Source: JANJTB01 sp032027125
GTDB lineage: Bacteria > Bacteroidota > Ignavibacteria > Kapaibacteriales > UBA2268
Direction of reading: 5' to 3'
NCBI GenBank assembly: GCA_032027125.1
Contig: JAVSMQ010000001.1
Span: 1,752,556 to 1,816,555 of the forward strand
DNA: 64,000 nucleotides
The first letter of the stretch is position 1. Each line of letters opens with the position of its first letter. The translations under genes and the position numbers were made by a program. This document shows positions 43,774-52,258 of the stretch, piece by piece. The notes beneath the pieces were generated by a model. The model saw only the letters and a program-made list of their open reading frames with translations. It did no database searches and had not been told where the DNA came from.

Positions 43774-44663
43774 TTATTTTCGAGCCACTTTTTATTTGTA
43801 ATCATTTCATAAGCTTCAATGTACTTATTTCTTGTTTTTTCAATTATATAATCAGGCAGCAGCGGAGGCGGATACTGTTTGTTCCATTCAAGAGTTTCAA
43901 GATAATCGCGTAAAACCTGTTTATCAAAATTCATCTGCAGAACACCGGGCGAGTAATGTGATTTCAACCAAAATCGTGATGAATCCGGTGTAAGTGCTTC
44001 ATCTATTAAAATATATCTTCCCGAACTGTCAGTTCCGAATTCAAATTTTGTATCAGCAAGAATTATACCCTTCGAATCAAGTTCTGCATGGGCGTAATTA
44101 TAGAGTTGAATGGATTTATCCTTCAGATATGAAGCGGCTTCCGAACCTAATATTTCGGCAGATTGCTCATAAGATATATTTTCATCATGACCTGTATCAG
44201 CTTTAGTTGCCGGTGTAAAAATCGGTTCCTGCAGTCTGGAAAATTCTTCAAGTCCTGTGGGGAGGCTGATTCCGCAAACTGTTCCGTTATTTTTATATTC
44301 CTTCCAGCCGCTTCCTGCAAGATATCCCCTAACGACAAATTCAACAGCGAGCGGTTTGGCTTTCATTACCAGCATAGAGCGATTGGCAAGCATTTCCTTA
44401 TGTTTTTCCAATCCAAACGACTTTGGATAATCATCAACATCGGAGCTGATAAAATGATTTGGTATAATGCTTTCGGTAGTTCGGAACCAGTATTCGGAAA
44501 TTGCAGTAAGTATGCTGCCTTTGTCGGGAACGCCCTGATTCATTATGACATCAAATGCAGAAATCCTGTCGGATACAACAAACAGCATCTGCTCTCCTAA
44601 ATCATATACTTCCCGGACTTTTCCTTTTCTGAATAAATTCAAATCTTCAATTATATAGTGCAT
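43770..44663 (-). CDS. purC: SAICAR synthetase (phosphoribosylaminoimidazole-succinocarboxamide synthase)
   Basis: A 297-residue PurC of the longer type. Signatures: FRKGKVREVYDLGEQMLFVV, DRISAFDVIMNQGVPDKGSI, ARP-like VEFVVRGYLAGSGWKEYKNN, and ILADTKFEFGTDSSGRYILI followed by DEALTPDSSRFW. It joins aspartate to CAIR in step seven of de novo purine synthesis. The gene sits 15 bases after the GH2-like gene and overlaps rodA by four bases, so it is expressed from within a cell-envelope operon and not with other pur genes. Confidence 0.95.
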   Translation of the reverse strand: MHYIIEDLNLFRKGKVREVYDLGEQMLFVVSDRISAFDVIMNQGVPDKGSILTAISEYWFRTTESIIPNHFISSDVDDYPKSFGLEKHKEMLANRSMLVMKAKPLAVEFVVRGYLAGSGWKEYKNNGTVCGISLPTGLEEFSRLQEPIFTPATKADTGHDENISYEQSAEILGSEAASYLKDKSIQLYNYAHAELDSKGIILADTKFEFGTDSSGRYILIDEALTPDSSRFWLKSHYSPGVLQMNFDKQVLRDYLETLEWNKQYPPPLLPDYIIEKTRNKYIEAYEMITNKKWLENK

Positions 44664-44678
44664 TTTTTAATCCTCAAA

Positions 44679-47279
44679 TTAACCCAACAAAACGTCCCAA
44701 AAATAATTTGAATACGCAAAAAATGAATATTTAACATGATAATAACCCAATGGAGCACCAATTGCAATGATTATTATTGCGGCACCTATTAAATATGAAC
44801 GAATTATAGGTACATCAAAAACTACGGAAATTGATTTCAGCAGCCTTGCAATTGTCCAGATACTCGTTGCAATGTAAATAAATAGGAAAAACCAGATTAT
44901 TCCCGGGGAAAGTACTAATAATCTTATTAAAACTATCGAAATCGGTAGTAGAATTATTGCCGGTAAAGCTGACCATATTGAAATTGTCATGCAGTCATTC
45001 CAATATACCCTTGCACGTGATAAAATAGCAAATACTCTGATAATCCCGGCTGTAATGAATGCAAGAGTAAAACTTGAAAGTGATATTACAATAAATGACA
45101 ATTCCGGCATCCAAATAAGATTAAATACTATTTCTTTTATTGAATTGGATGGCAGAGTTATCATCAGAAAATACTCAAGAATTTCGCTGTCTCTGAAATA
45201 ATACAGAATAGATGACAGGTAAATACCCACTGTAGCCGCGAGAACAATTCCCAAAAGCAGTGTTTGGATACTTGATATTATTCTTTGGTCACGAATGTCT
45301 GCATAAAAGTTATAAGGTCTCAGAATCGAACGGAACATATACTCTCTGAACCTGCGAAATCTGTTTATCAAAAATATAAGCATTATTGCAAGTAATATTC
45401 CGCAGATAAGATATATAACGGGTGTAGTCCGCGTAAAGCTGCCGGCGTTCAGCAGAGGTTCCTTTTCATTATTGAACAGAGCCTGAACTGTCGAAAATGA
45501 CAATCTTTCATTTCTGTTTCTGTCTAATAAGCCGCTTGTTTGAATGTATCTTAATTCATTATTTGTAGTCAGTGCAGGTTTATTCTGGAGATAATCATTG
45601 AATGTATTTACGATACATCCGGCACCTTTATTTTTCTCTACAATTTTATAAGAATTTAGAATATTATAAGCCTGAAATTCGACTGAAAGCGGGTCTGAAT
45701 ATCCATTATGATTATTAATTTTAATTTCAGAACCAAACGCCATAAAAAGAGGTTTTCCGTCAACCAAAGATTGTATTCTTTTAAATTCGCTGTTTATCTG
45801 AGCGAAATCAATATTTTGCCTGATATCGGAATAACCGATAAAATCGAAGCCGTCGGTAAAAATCTTTGATATACCATGTGGTACAATTTTGTATTTCAGT
45901 TTTTCAGAATCCTGAGAAAATAATTTTAAAAGTGACTCAGAATAAATTTGATATTTTTCGTTACTTTCATCAACACCTTCACCCAATCCCCATGCAAAAA
46001 CTGAAGGACTTCCTTCATATCTCATAACAAACTGCTTAGCCAGGTTTTGCATGTGTACGCGTATTTCATCAAGGTTAATTATCTCCGAAGGAACATCATA
46101 TACCGGCAATTCAACCATAAGCAGCAAACCGTTTGTATTACAAAGATGCACAAAAAGAGGAGATGGAGGGTTGTATTTGCATCGTACAGTATTTGCTCCT
46201 AGTTTTTTGATACGCTCAATATCCTTTTTCATTTTTGCAGGAGATAAAGATTGACCTACATTCTTGTAATCCTCTATATAACTGACACCTTTAATCTTTA
46301 AGGTCTGACCGTTCATCAGCAAAAAAGAAGATTCGCCGTCAGCAGCAGTGCGAACTGTTCTAAATCCGACAGGAATTGAATAATCATCTATAACAACATC
46401 ATTTCTCTTCATCTTCACAACTAAATCGTACAATTCAGGTGATTCTACATCCCAAAGATTAATACCGCTGACAGACAAAGAAATGCCCTCAACAATCGTA
46501 CGGTCGCTTTCAATTACAAAAGTTCTTGATGTAGCACTGGAAATTATTTCACCGGAATTCTGCTTTTTTAATTCTGCAAAAAGAGTCAGCGACATTTTAT
46601 CATTTGTCTTAATGTTTATTGAGTCTTTGACTTTAAGCCTTTTTACTAAATTCTTTATTTCGGCGGATGATATGCTTATCTTAACATTCAGGTCGGCTGC
46701 GTTTTGTCCTTTAAGTTTAATGTTGTGTTTAATATCCGATATCCAGGATTGAGGAGTACCGACCAGCAAAATTTCTCTTAAAATACCGGTAAAACTTCTT
46801 TTTGCATTCAGATGCTGATTACTGATTTGCTTAACCTTGCTTTCTGCCGGAATTACAACAAGACGAATCTCATTGGTTTCGTTTCGGACTACATTATCGG
46901 GTATCCTGACATTGAAAGGAACCATTGAGCCGACAAACCGCCCGATGAACTGTTCGTTCCAGTAAACTTCTATTTGATGGTCAATACCGAGAAAATACAA
47001 TTGCCAAGAGTAAATATCGGTCATTTCCGAGGGTATTTTTACAAATCTTTTATAAATTATTTTGTCATCAACCTGTTCTGAAAGCGGCAATCTTACGGTT
47101 TTCCATTCACTCATATCTTCGGATCGCTGCCAACTGCCGCTTAAATCAGTAACAAAACGGCTTTCCGATGGTACCAGAATTTTCAGATAATCCTGACTTA
47201 ACTGCGCAGGCAAATTATAAGTTGCTGATAACAGGAATGACAACAGACAAAATACTATTCTAAAAAATCTCAATTTCAT
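44679..47279 (-). CDS. GH2-like protein fused to a YIP1-like membrane domain, catalytic residues altered
   Basis: An 866-residue protein with a signal peptide. Residues 30-175 form a GH2 sugar-binding jelly roll (LSGSWQRSEDMSEWKTVRLP; VYWNEQFIGRFVGSMVPF). Residues 180-310 are an Ig-like GH2 domain and 315-600 a TIM barrel (LKIKGVSYIEDYKN; LGANTVRCKYNPPSP). The expected acid/base motif (S/G-L-G-N-E) is WGLGEG (430-435) and the nucleophile strand (T-E-F/Y-G) reads LFMAFGSE, so both glutamates appear displaced or lost. From 618 to the end there are about six membrane helices resembling a YIP1 domain. It may be a membrane-held sugar-binding or remodelled enzyme facing the periplasm. It is co-transcribed with purC, rodA and the upstream oxidoreductase. 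Confidence 0.75.
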   Translation of the reverse strand: MKLRFFRIVFCLLSFLLSATYNLPAQLSQDYLKILVPSESRFVTDLSGSWQRSEDMSEWKTVRLPLSEQVDDKIIYKRFVKIPSEMTDIYSWQLYFLGIDHQIEVYWNEQFIGRFVGSMVPFNVRIPDNVVRNETNEIRLVVIPAESKVKQISNQHLNAKRSFTGILREILLVGTPQSWISDIKHNIKLKGQNAADLNVKISISSAEIKNLVKRLKVKDSINIKTNDKMSLTLFAELKKQNSGEIISSATSRTFVIESDRTIVEGISLSVSGINLWDVESPELYDLVVKMKRNDVVIDDYSIPVGFRTVRTAADGESSFLLMNGQTLKIKGVSYIEDYKNVGQSLSPAKMKKDIERIKKLGANTVRCKYNPPSPLFVHLCNTNGLLLMVELPVYDVPSEIINLDEIRVHMQNLAKQFVMRYEGSPSVFAWGLGEGVDESNEKYQIYSESLLKLFSQDSEKLKYKIVPHGISKIFTDGFDFIGYSDIRQNIDFAQINSEFKRIQSLVDGKPLFMAFGSEIKINNHNGYSDPLSVEFQAYNILNSYKIVEKNKGAGCIVNTFNDYLQNKPALTTNNELRYIQTSGLLDRNRNERLSFSTVQALFNNEKEPLLNAGSFTRTTPVIYLICGILLAIMLIFLINRFRRFREYMFRSILRPYNFYADIRDQRIISSIQTLLLGIVLAATVGIYLSSILYYFRDSEILEYFLMITLPSNSIKEIVFNLIWMPELSFIVISLSSFTLAFITAGIIRVFAILSRARVYWNDCMTISIWSALPAIILLPISIVLIRLLVLSPGIIWFFLFIYIATSIWTIARLLKSISVVFDVPIIRSYLIGAAIIIIAIGAPLGYYHVKYSFFAYSNYFWDVLLG

Positions 47280-47298
47280 AATTCACCGATTATTATTT

Positions 47299-49437
47299 TC
47301 ATAATTCTAAATCAACAACTTTACCGTTTCTTAAAGATTCGACTGCAGCAAAACATGCTTTTGTAACTGAATATATTTCCATAAAACTAATTGGCATTTC
47401 CTTGCCATTTTTGACAGATTGGATGAACAATTCTACTTCCTCATCAATACCCTTTTTTCCGCCGGTATTTATAATTTTTTTGGAATCACCCGAATACAAT
47501 TCAACATTCTCAAAATTATTCATGACAGCAGATTTTCTTTGGGAATGTATTTCACAGTATTCTTTGGGAAGTCCCGAGCCGCCGCACGCAATATAATTTA
47601 TATTTCCAACTGAACCGTCTGAAAATTTGATTGTGATTGAAACATTATCCTCATCAGTCAATTCTGAATTTTTAGATGATATTGCCGAAGCAGCTATATT
47701 CACGGGTTTTGCTGATGTAAGATAAACCATGCAGTCAATAAAATGACAGACTTCTCCGACAATTCTCCCGCCCTGCTCCGATTGCTGTACCCAATGAGAT
47801 TTAGGTATAAATCCGGCATTGACACGATAATTAATGAACAAGGGGTCACTGTTTCCGTTGAAAAATTCCTTGATTGTCCTGAAAGACTTTGAAAATCTGC
47901 GGTTAAACCCAACCATGAGACTACCGCCTTTCTCATCAAGTATTGTTCTTATATTATCAAGTTCCGCCTGATTAACTGCAAGGGGCTTCTCAACAAATAC
48001 AGGTTTACCGGCTTTTAGGGAATCAAGTACAAATCCGGCATGTGTATCATGACGCGTTGCTATGAATATCGTATTTGTACGCGTGTCATTAATTATTTCC
48101 TGACCGTTTGCACAGTAGAATCCAAAACCAAGATTTTCTGCTGCCGAACGTGCATTGACCGGATTTTGTGATGCAACACCGGCAAGCCCGACACCTGCTT
48201 TACTTAACGGAGGCAGCAAATAGTTGCGTGCAAATGTTCCCAAACCAACAAATCCGACCGAAATCTTTTCACTTGCAGTGATATTTCTTAGTTTTACCGA
48301 CTCATTTTTAATGATTTTATCGGGATTATATTCAAGCAATACACCGAGATAAGGCTCCTGAACTTTGCCGAGTATCAAATCGTAAGCTGCAGATGAATTT
48401 TCAACATTAAAAACATGGGTTGTTAATTTATGGAAATTCAAGCCGCCGGATGAAAGCAAATCAAGTACTGCAGACATATTCCGGTTTTCAGTCCATCTCA
48501 CATAAGCAAAAGGATAATCAATCCCTTTTTCCTCATATTGAACATCATACCTTCCGGGTCCGTAGGAGCATGAAATTCTAAGGTCAATTTCTTTCATATA
48601 AAAAGACGTTCTGGGTATATCCATACCAACAGCACCAACAATAACAACCTTACCTTTTTTTCTGCATATATCCAGAGCAAGTTCAATAGGCTGATTTGAC
48701 GAGGTCCCGGCAGTAATAATCACAGAATCGCAACCCATTCCACGGCTGAAAGAATTTATATCGCGGGCAGAGCGAGAATTGCTCAATAATGTCAAATCAG
48801 CACCGGATTCCGCGGCTGTTTTAAAAAGTGATTCATCAATATCAAGACCGATTACTCTGCATCCTGAACTTTTCAGCAGTTGTATCGTAATCTGTCCTAT
48901 AAGTCCCAGACCAATTACAGCAACTGTTTCGCCGATTCTGACATCCGCTTGTCTTACGCCCTGCAGTGCAATAGCAGCAACTGTTGTATAAGCGGCAGAT
49001 TTAAAGTCAACATTCAGGGGAATTTTGACGGCAAGATTTGAAGGAACTGTAATTAATTCTGCATGATTTGCATATCCGGCACCGGCGGCGGCAACTCTGT
49101 CACCTACAGAAAAAAGCGGCGTTCTTGATTCGACCACAACACCCGATGCACTGTAACCCAATGATTTATATGAATCAAGTTTCGATTTTACGCGTTTATA
49201 TGTGGAAAATATCCCGTCTTTTTTAATAAATTCAAGAACTAATTTCACATCTTCAGGCTGTTTTTTGGCACGGTCAAGCAGAGAAGATTTGGCTTTTGAT
49301 ACAGAAGTTTTTTCTGTTCCGGCACTTATTAATGAATACATCGTCCTGACTAAAATTCCACCCTCTAAACAAATCGGTGCCGGAATTTCGTCAACAATGA
49401 TATTTCCTTTTTTTTGATATTGAATCACCTGAAGCAT
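47299..49437 (-). CDS. Bi-domain oxidoreductase: zinc-type alcohol dehydrogenase fold plus Gfo/Idh/MocA fold
   Basis: A 712-residue fusion. Residues 1-370 are a medium-chain dehydrogenase/reductase (SYSASG-like region GYSASGVVVESRTPLFSVGD, NAD site VAVIGLGLIGQITIQLLKSS). Residues 395-712 are a Gfo/Idh/MocA oxidoreductase (VGFVGLGTFARNYLLPPL, VFVEKPLAVNQAELDNIR with the catalytic Lys-Pro). Such fused proteins are known from polysaccharide and exopolysaccharide loci and act on nucleotide sugars or related sugars. The exact reaction is unknown. It starts the probable operon with the GH2-like gene, purC and rodA, which supports an envelope-sugar role by inference. Confidence 0.82.
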   Translation of the reverse strand: MLQVIQYQKKGNIIVDEIPAPICLEGGILVRTMYSLISAGTEKTSVSKAKSSLLDRAKKQPEDVKLVLEFIKKDGIFSTYKRVKSKLDSYKSLGYSASGVVVESRTPLFSVGDRVAAAGAGYANHAELITVPSNLAVKIPLNVDFKSAAYTTVAAIALQGVRQADVRIGETVAVIGLGLIGQITIQLLKSSGCRVIGLDIDESLFKTAAESGADLTLLSNSRSARDINSFSRGMGCDSVIITAGTSSNQPIELALDICRKKGKVVIVGAVGMDIPRTSFYMKEIDLRISCSYGPGRYDVQYEEKGIDYPFAYVRWTENRNMSAVLDLLSSGGLNFHKLTTHVFNVENSSAAYDLILGKVQEPYLGVLLEYNPDKIIKNESVKLRNITASEKISVGFVGLGTFARNYLLPPLSKAGVGLAGVASQNPVNARSAAENLGFGFYCANGQEIINDTRTNTIFIATRHDTHAGFVLDSLKAGKPVFVEKPLAVNQAELDNIRTILDEKGGSLMVGFNRRFSKSFRTIKEFFNGNSDPLFINYRVNAGFIPKSHWVQQSEQGGRIVGEVCHFIDCMVYLTSAKPVNIAASAISSKNSELTDEDNVSITIKFSDGSVGNINYIACGGSGLPKEYCEIHSQRKSAVMNNFENVELYSGDSKKIINTGGKKGIDEEVELFIQSVKNGKEMPISFMEIYSVTKACFAAVESLRNGKVVDLEL

Positions 49438-49607
49438 TTTATTTTTTCTTAAGTATTTTCATTAACAATATAAAAAGCAAAAATAATCAATAATAACTTA
49501 TTAAGGACTTATTAATTCACAAATATTTGTTTTGTAACATCTAATATCAGGTTAGCTGCGAAAACTTATAATATCTTTGCTTTATATTTCCCCTCTTTTT
49601 CAATAAA

Positions 49608-49660
49608 CCACCCCGTCCTTCGGACTCCCCTCCTTACCAAGGAGGGGCTGGGGGTGGTGG
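49608..49660. repeat. GC hairpin repeat
   Basis: CCACCCC at the left pairs with GGGGTGG at the right, and the interior CCCCTCCTT/AAGGAGGGG forms a 9-bp stem around ACC. It shares its CCACCCC/CTCCCC composition and nested palindrome design with the inverted repeat at 18468-18555. Confidence 0.7.
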
Positions 49661-49680
49661 ATTTCCGAATCTCCGCGTTC

Positions 49681-49712
49681 GGTCACTCAGAGCGAAACGA
49701 AGAGTCCATTGA
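49681..49712 (-). repeat. Inverted copy of the dispersed repeat core
   Basis: Read on the minus strand this is TCAATGGACTCTTCGTTTCG then CTCTGAGTGACC, matching the cores at 13104-13137 and 16148-16180 in GGACTCTTC and AGTGAC. Confidence 0.6.
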
Positions 49713-49928
49713 ATGCTTGTCTGAACCGTGATTTTTGGGATTAATGGGATTGCGGAGATTTTGATTTATTTTTCCAGTTTCGTAGGAATGCTCTTCGTAC
49801 ACGGTAAAAAAAATTCCGTGGGTCTTCAATTATGTTCCAATACCTTTCATTTGGTCATTGAGGGTCGGGAAAGACCGCGTGAAGTGCATAAACACTCAAA
49901 TTACTGTCATCTGAATCTTTGCAAACTT

Positions 49929-49961
49929 AATCTTCCGAAGTTTTAAAAACTTCGGAAGATT
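49929..49961. repeat. Perfect 16-bp palindrome with third half-site
   Basis: AATCTTCCGAAGTTTT and its exact complement AAAACTTCGGAAGATT flank a single base. A related half-site, AATCTTTCGAAGCT, follows at 49967. The 1-base centre is too tight for a simple terminator loop, though the inner A/T pairs could open. Confidence 0.8.
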
Positions 49962-50174
49962 TCATAAATCTTTCGAAGCTAACAGCGGATTTGATAATTT
50001 ATATGTCAAAGAACAATATTCAATCGTGAACTGTAATCAAAAAACTATACCAATCCCCATTTATATTTCATCTTTTGAAAAAAGAAAGCAAGAAAAGGTG
50101 AGATTTTTCTTAAGTTTGTAGTCATATTATGTGAATGATAAATAAAATCTATATTTAGAAATAACAATTAAACT

Positions 50175-50756
50175 ATGACTATAATAACACAACAAATGTG
50201 GGATGATAAAGGAAATAAACTCGGAACATCCGGTGAACTTGATCTTTCAAATATAGCAAGTACAAGATATTGTGGGTCCAATAATCCGCCAGATTTAGCT
50301 CCTGGAGAACCTGATTATAGATATCCTCCTATTAATTCATTAGATCAAGCTGCTTTAAAACATGACCAGGCTTATGATGATGCTCAAGTAAGCGGAGCTT
50401 CAGGAATGTTAATTAGCTTAAAAACGTTAGATGCAGATATAGAGTTAACAATGAGTTCGCTTAATATTGTAAAAATGTACATGATGAATGAAAAAGACCC
50501 CGTTTCAAAAAATGAAATTGGTTTTGAACAAGCCCATGCTGCAGGGGCTGTGGCAACTTTATTCAGTGGTATGTCTATGCAAAAAGCATTAAGAACTGGA
50601 AATAATATATTAATTAATAAAGTTTATGAAATGACTAAATCAGTAAAAAATACTGTATCTGAATTATCAAATGGTATTGAAGCTACTACTAATCAACAAA
50701 TTGATCAACAAAACGAAGAGGAATTTAAAGATGAAAATAAAGTTAAATATATTTAA
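50175..50756 (+). CDS. Phospholipase A2-like domain protein, candidate orphan RHS-type toxin
   Basis: A 193-residue protein without a signal peptide. Residues 30-95 resemble the compact PLA2 fold of parvovirus capsids and polymorphic-toxin tips: a calcium-loop-like RYCGSNNPPDL, then NSLDQAALKHDQAYDDA with the catalytic His63-Asp64 and Tyr67, and TLDADIEL with an Asp expected to complete the site. The calcium loop is not canonical (Y-C-G-S-N-N for Y-x-G-P-G-N). A helical region and a Gln/Glu-rich tail follow. The gene overlaps the next (lipoprotein) gene by 26 bases, and RHS core fragments lie downstream, which points to a displaced RHS toxin tip. Activity and family are inference from motif and context. 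Confidence 0.55.
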   Translation: MTIITQQMWDDKGNKLGTSGELDLSNIASTRYCGSNNPPDLAPGEPDYRYPPINSLDQAALKHDQAYDDAQVSGASGMLISLKTLDADIELTMSSLNIVKMYMMNEKDPVSKNEIGFEQAHAAGAVATLFSGMSMQKALRTGNNILINKVYEMTKSVKNTVSELSNGIEATTNQQIDQQNEEEFKDENKVKYI

Positions 50757-51216
50757 ATTATTAATATTTGTTTTATTAATACCCATTTTAAATAACTGTG
50801 GTAAATTGGGTACAATTCAGTTATATGAATTTAATGCTACAAAAGCAGAAGTTGATTCAAATCTAACTGAAATTATTAGAACAAATCCAAATTTTGAACC
50901 AAAAGGAAAATGGGCTGATGATGCTAATGAAACGAAAATTCTATTAAGACATTTAAAATTAAAATTTCTATATTATCAATCGGATCCCGAGGAGATGGTT
51001 ATGATTAGTTTTGCATTTAAGAAAAGTTGGAAAACATAACCTCTATGTACACTTTCAATAAATGCCACTATAAGATATAATAAAAATCGTGATACTTTAT
51101 ATTTTTATAAATCAGAGAAACTCGAAAGTTATGAACAAGAGCGATTAAAACAAAGAATTGAAAAAACTTTATTAAGCAAATTTCAGTATCGGTATAAAAA
51201 AGTAAATCCCTGGTAA
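50731..51216 (+). pseudogene. Lipoprotein gene interrupted by one stop codon, candidate immunity protein
   Basis: The gene begins inside the end of the PLA2-like gene (ATG 50731, RBS GAGGAA). The protein opens with a signal peptide and lipobox (FVLLIPILNNC, Cys22), then TIQLYEFNATKAEVDSNLTE. A TAA at 51037 ends it after 102 residues (FAFKKSWKT). The same frame continues open for 58 more sense codons as PLCTLSINATIRYNKNRDTL ... KVNPW, ending in TAA at 51216, so a single nonsense mutation (or base error) appears to split an original protein of about 161 residues. A small envelope lipoprotein overlapping a lipase-like toxin gene suggests an immunity role by inference. Confidence 0.6.
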
Positions 51217-51264
51217 ATATGCAATATCAGAATTTTTTCACAAATTTTCCACTGCTTCAACTGA

Positions 51265-51396
51265 ATACCCCGTGTTGACGATATTAAATATCTGGGAGGT
51301 CCCAACTCACCTCCAAATGAAGGTGTGGGGAATAGCTATGACTTCGGTGCAAGGATGTATGACCCGTGGGTGGGGTGTTCTCAAAAAATTATTTGA
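51265..51396 (+). pseudogene. RHS core domain remnant
   Basis: A 44-codon open stretch reads DDIKYLGGPNSPPNEGVGNS and then YDFGARMYDPWVG, followed by CSQKII and a stop. The Y-D-F-G-A-R-x-Y-D-P sequence is the hallmark of the RHS repeat-associated core that precedes variable toxin tips. The N-terminal bulk and the rest of the core (G-R-F/W-L-S-x-D-P) are gone, so this is a fragment of an RHS element. Confidence 0.75.
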
Positions 51397-51443
51397 ATAA
51401 TAATTCGTGTATATATAGGATTTCGATAAACAGGAAACCTTAA

Positions 51444-52034
51444 ATGGAAACAACAGTAGATAACGAAAAATTGAATTTTGAAAAAGTGTGGGCAATGTTT
51501 CAGGAAACTGACAGACGGTTCAAAGAAACTGATGAATTATTAAGTTCTAAATTCCTTGAAACTGAAAAGTCAATGAAAGAGACCGACAAACAAATTAAAG
51601 AACTCGGTAAGCAGATCGGGGGTCTGGGAAATAAGTTCGGAACTTTTAATGAAGGATTGGTTTTACCATCACTTTATAAACTTTTTGAAGAGAAATTTCA
51701 ATGCAGAGATTTTGCCGAAAGATACAGATTTAATGCAAACGGCAGTTCTATGGAAATTGACTTGCTTGCAATTTCAGAAGATTCTTGTTACTTAATCGAA
51801 ATTAAAAGCCATTTCAAGCCAGATGCAATTGAGCAGCTACAAAAACAAATTGAAAGATTTCGTAAATTCAAAAAAGAATATACTGACAGAAAGTTATATG
51901 GGGTTATTGTCGCTACGCATTATGAAAAAGAAAATATCAAAGAACTATTAAGTAGCGGTATCTATTTCATCTCAATTTCCGATGATTTGGTAAGTATGAA
52001 ATTACCCAATAATTTCGAGCCGAGGGTTTGGTAA
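51444..52034 (+). CDS. DUF3782-like protein with coiled coil and PD-(D/E)XK nuclease-like domain
   Basis: A 196-residue protein. Residues 10-70 form a coiled coil with repeated E-T-D-x-x (FQETDRRFKETDELLSSKFL, KQIKELGKQI). The C-terminal domain has a PD-(D/E)XK-type core: Asp in MEIDLLAISED and Glu-x-Lys in CYLIEIKSHF. DUF3782-type proteins are widespread, often multi-copy, and of unproven function; nuclease activity is predicted from the fold. RBS AGGAAA precedes the ATG. It is flanked on both sides by RHS core fragments, so it lies in a mobile or recombining region. Confidence 0.75.
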   Translation: METTVDNEKLNFEKVWAMFQETDRRFKETDELLSSKFLETEKSMKETDKQIKELGKQIGGLGNKFGTFNEGLVLPSLYKLFEEKFQCRDFAERYRFNANGSSMEIDLLAISEDSCYLIEIKSHFKPDAIEQLQKQIERFRKFKKEYTDRKLYGVIVATHYEKENIKELLSSGIYFISISDDLVSMKLPNNFEPRVW

Positions 52035-52081
52035 ATTTTTCAATTGCTCCTAGGCATAAAAAAAGTTGCTGATAAACTATT

Positions 52082-52155
52082 CCGAATGAGGGAGTGGGGA
52101 ATAACAATGATTTTGGTTGTGCTTTTTCTATAATCATAACACTTCATTCGAGTTG
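52082..52155 (+). pseudogene. Second, more decayed RHS core fragment
   Basis: PNEGVGNNNDFG in one frame repeats the PNEGVGNSYDFG of the fragment at 51265-51396, then loses similarity (CAFSIIITLHSS, stop). It lies 50 bases after the DUF3782-like gene. The shared eight-residue stretch is too specific to be chance, so this is a second copy or the displaced end of the same RHS core. The rest of the gap to 52258 shows no gene. Confidence 0.55.
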
Positions 52156-52258
52156 AAAACCAAAACCCAACACACTTAATCCGAAATACTGCACATTTAT
52201 TTACTTATGCAATAACATGAAATCAGATGCGTAATTTTAATAAAAATAATGAGCAATT

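Larger units (their letters stand above)
49438..50174. other. Repeat-rich intergenic region at the edge of an accessory island
   Basis: 737 bases with no credible gene. The left part is AT-rich leader DNA for the oxidoreductase. The middle (49608-49712) holds two repeats listed separately. A 33-base palindrome lies at 49929-49961. The region 49728-49930 has higher GC and scattered stops in most frames, like a decayed element; the short plus-strand frame there shows no protein character. Confidence 0.5.

Noticed and set aside
49728..49946. Plus-strand 72-codon frame
   Set aside because: It has no ribosome site and no protein-like pattern, and lies in decayed repeat-rich DNA.
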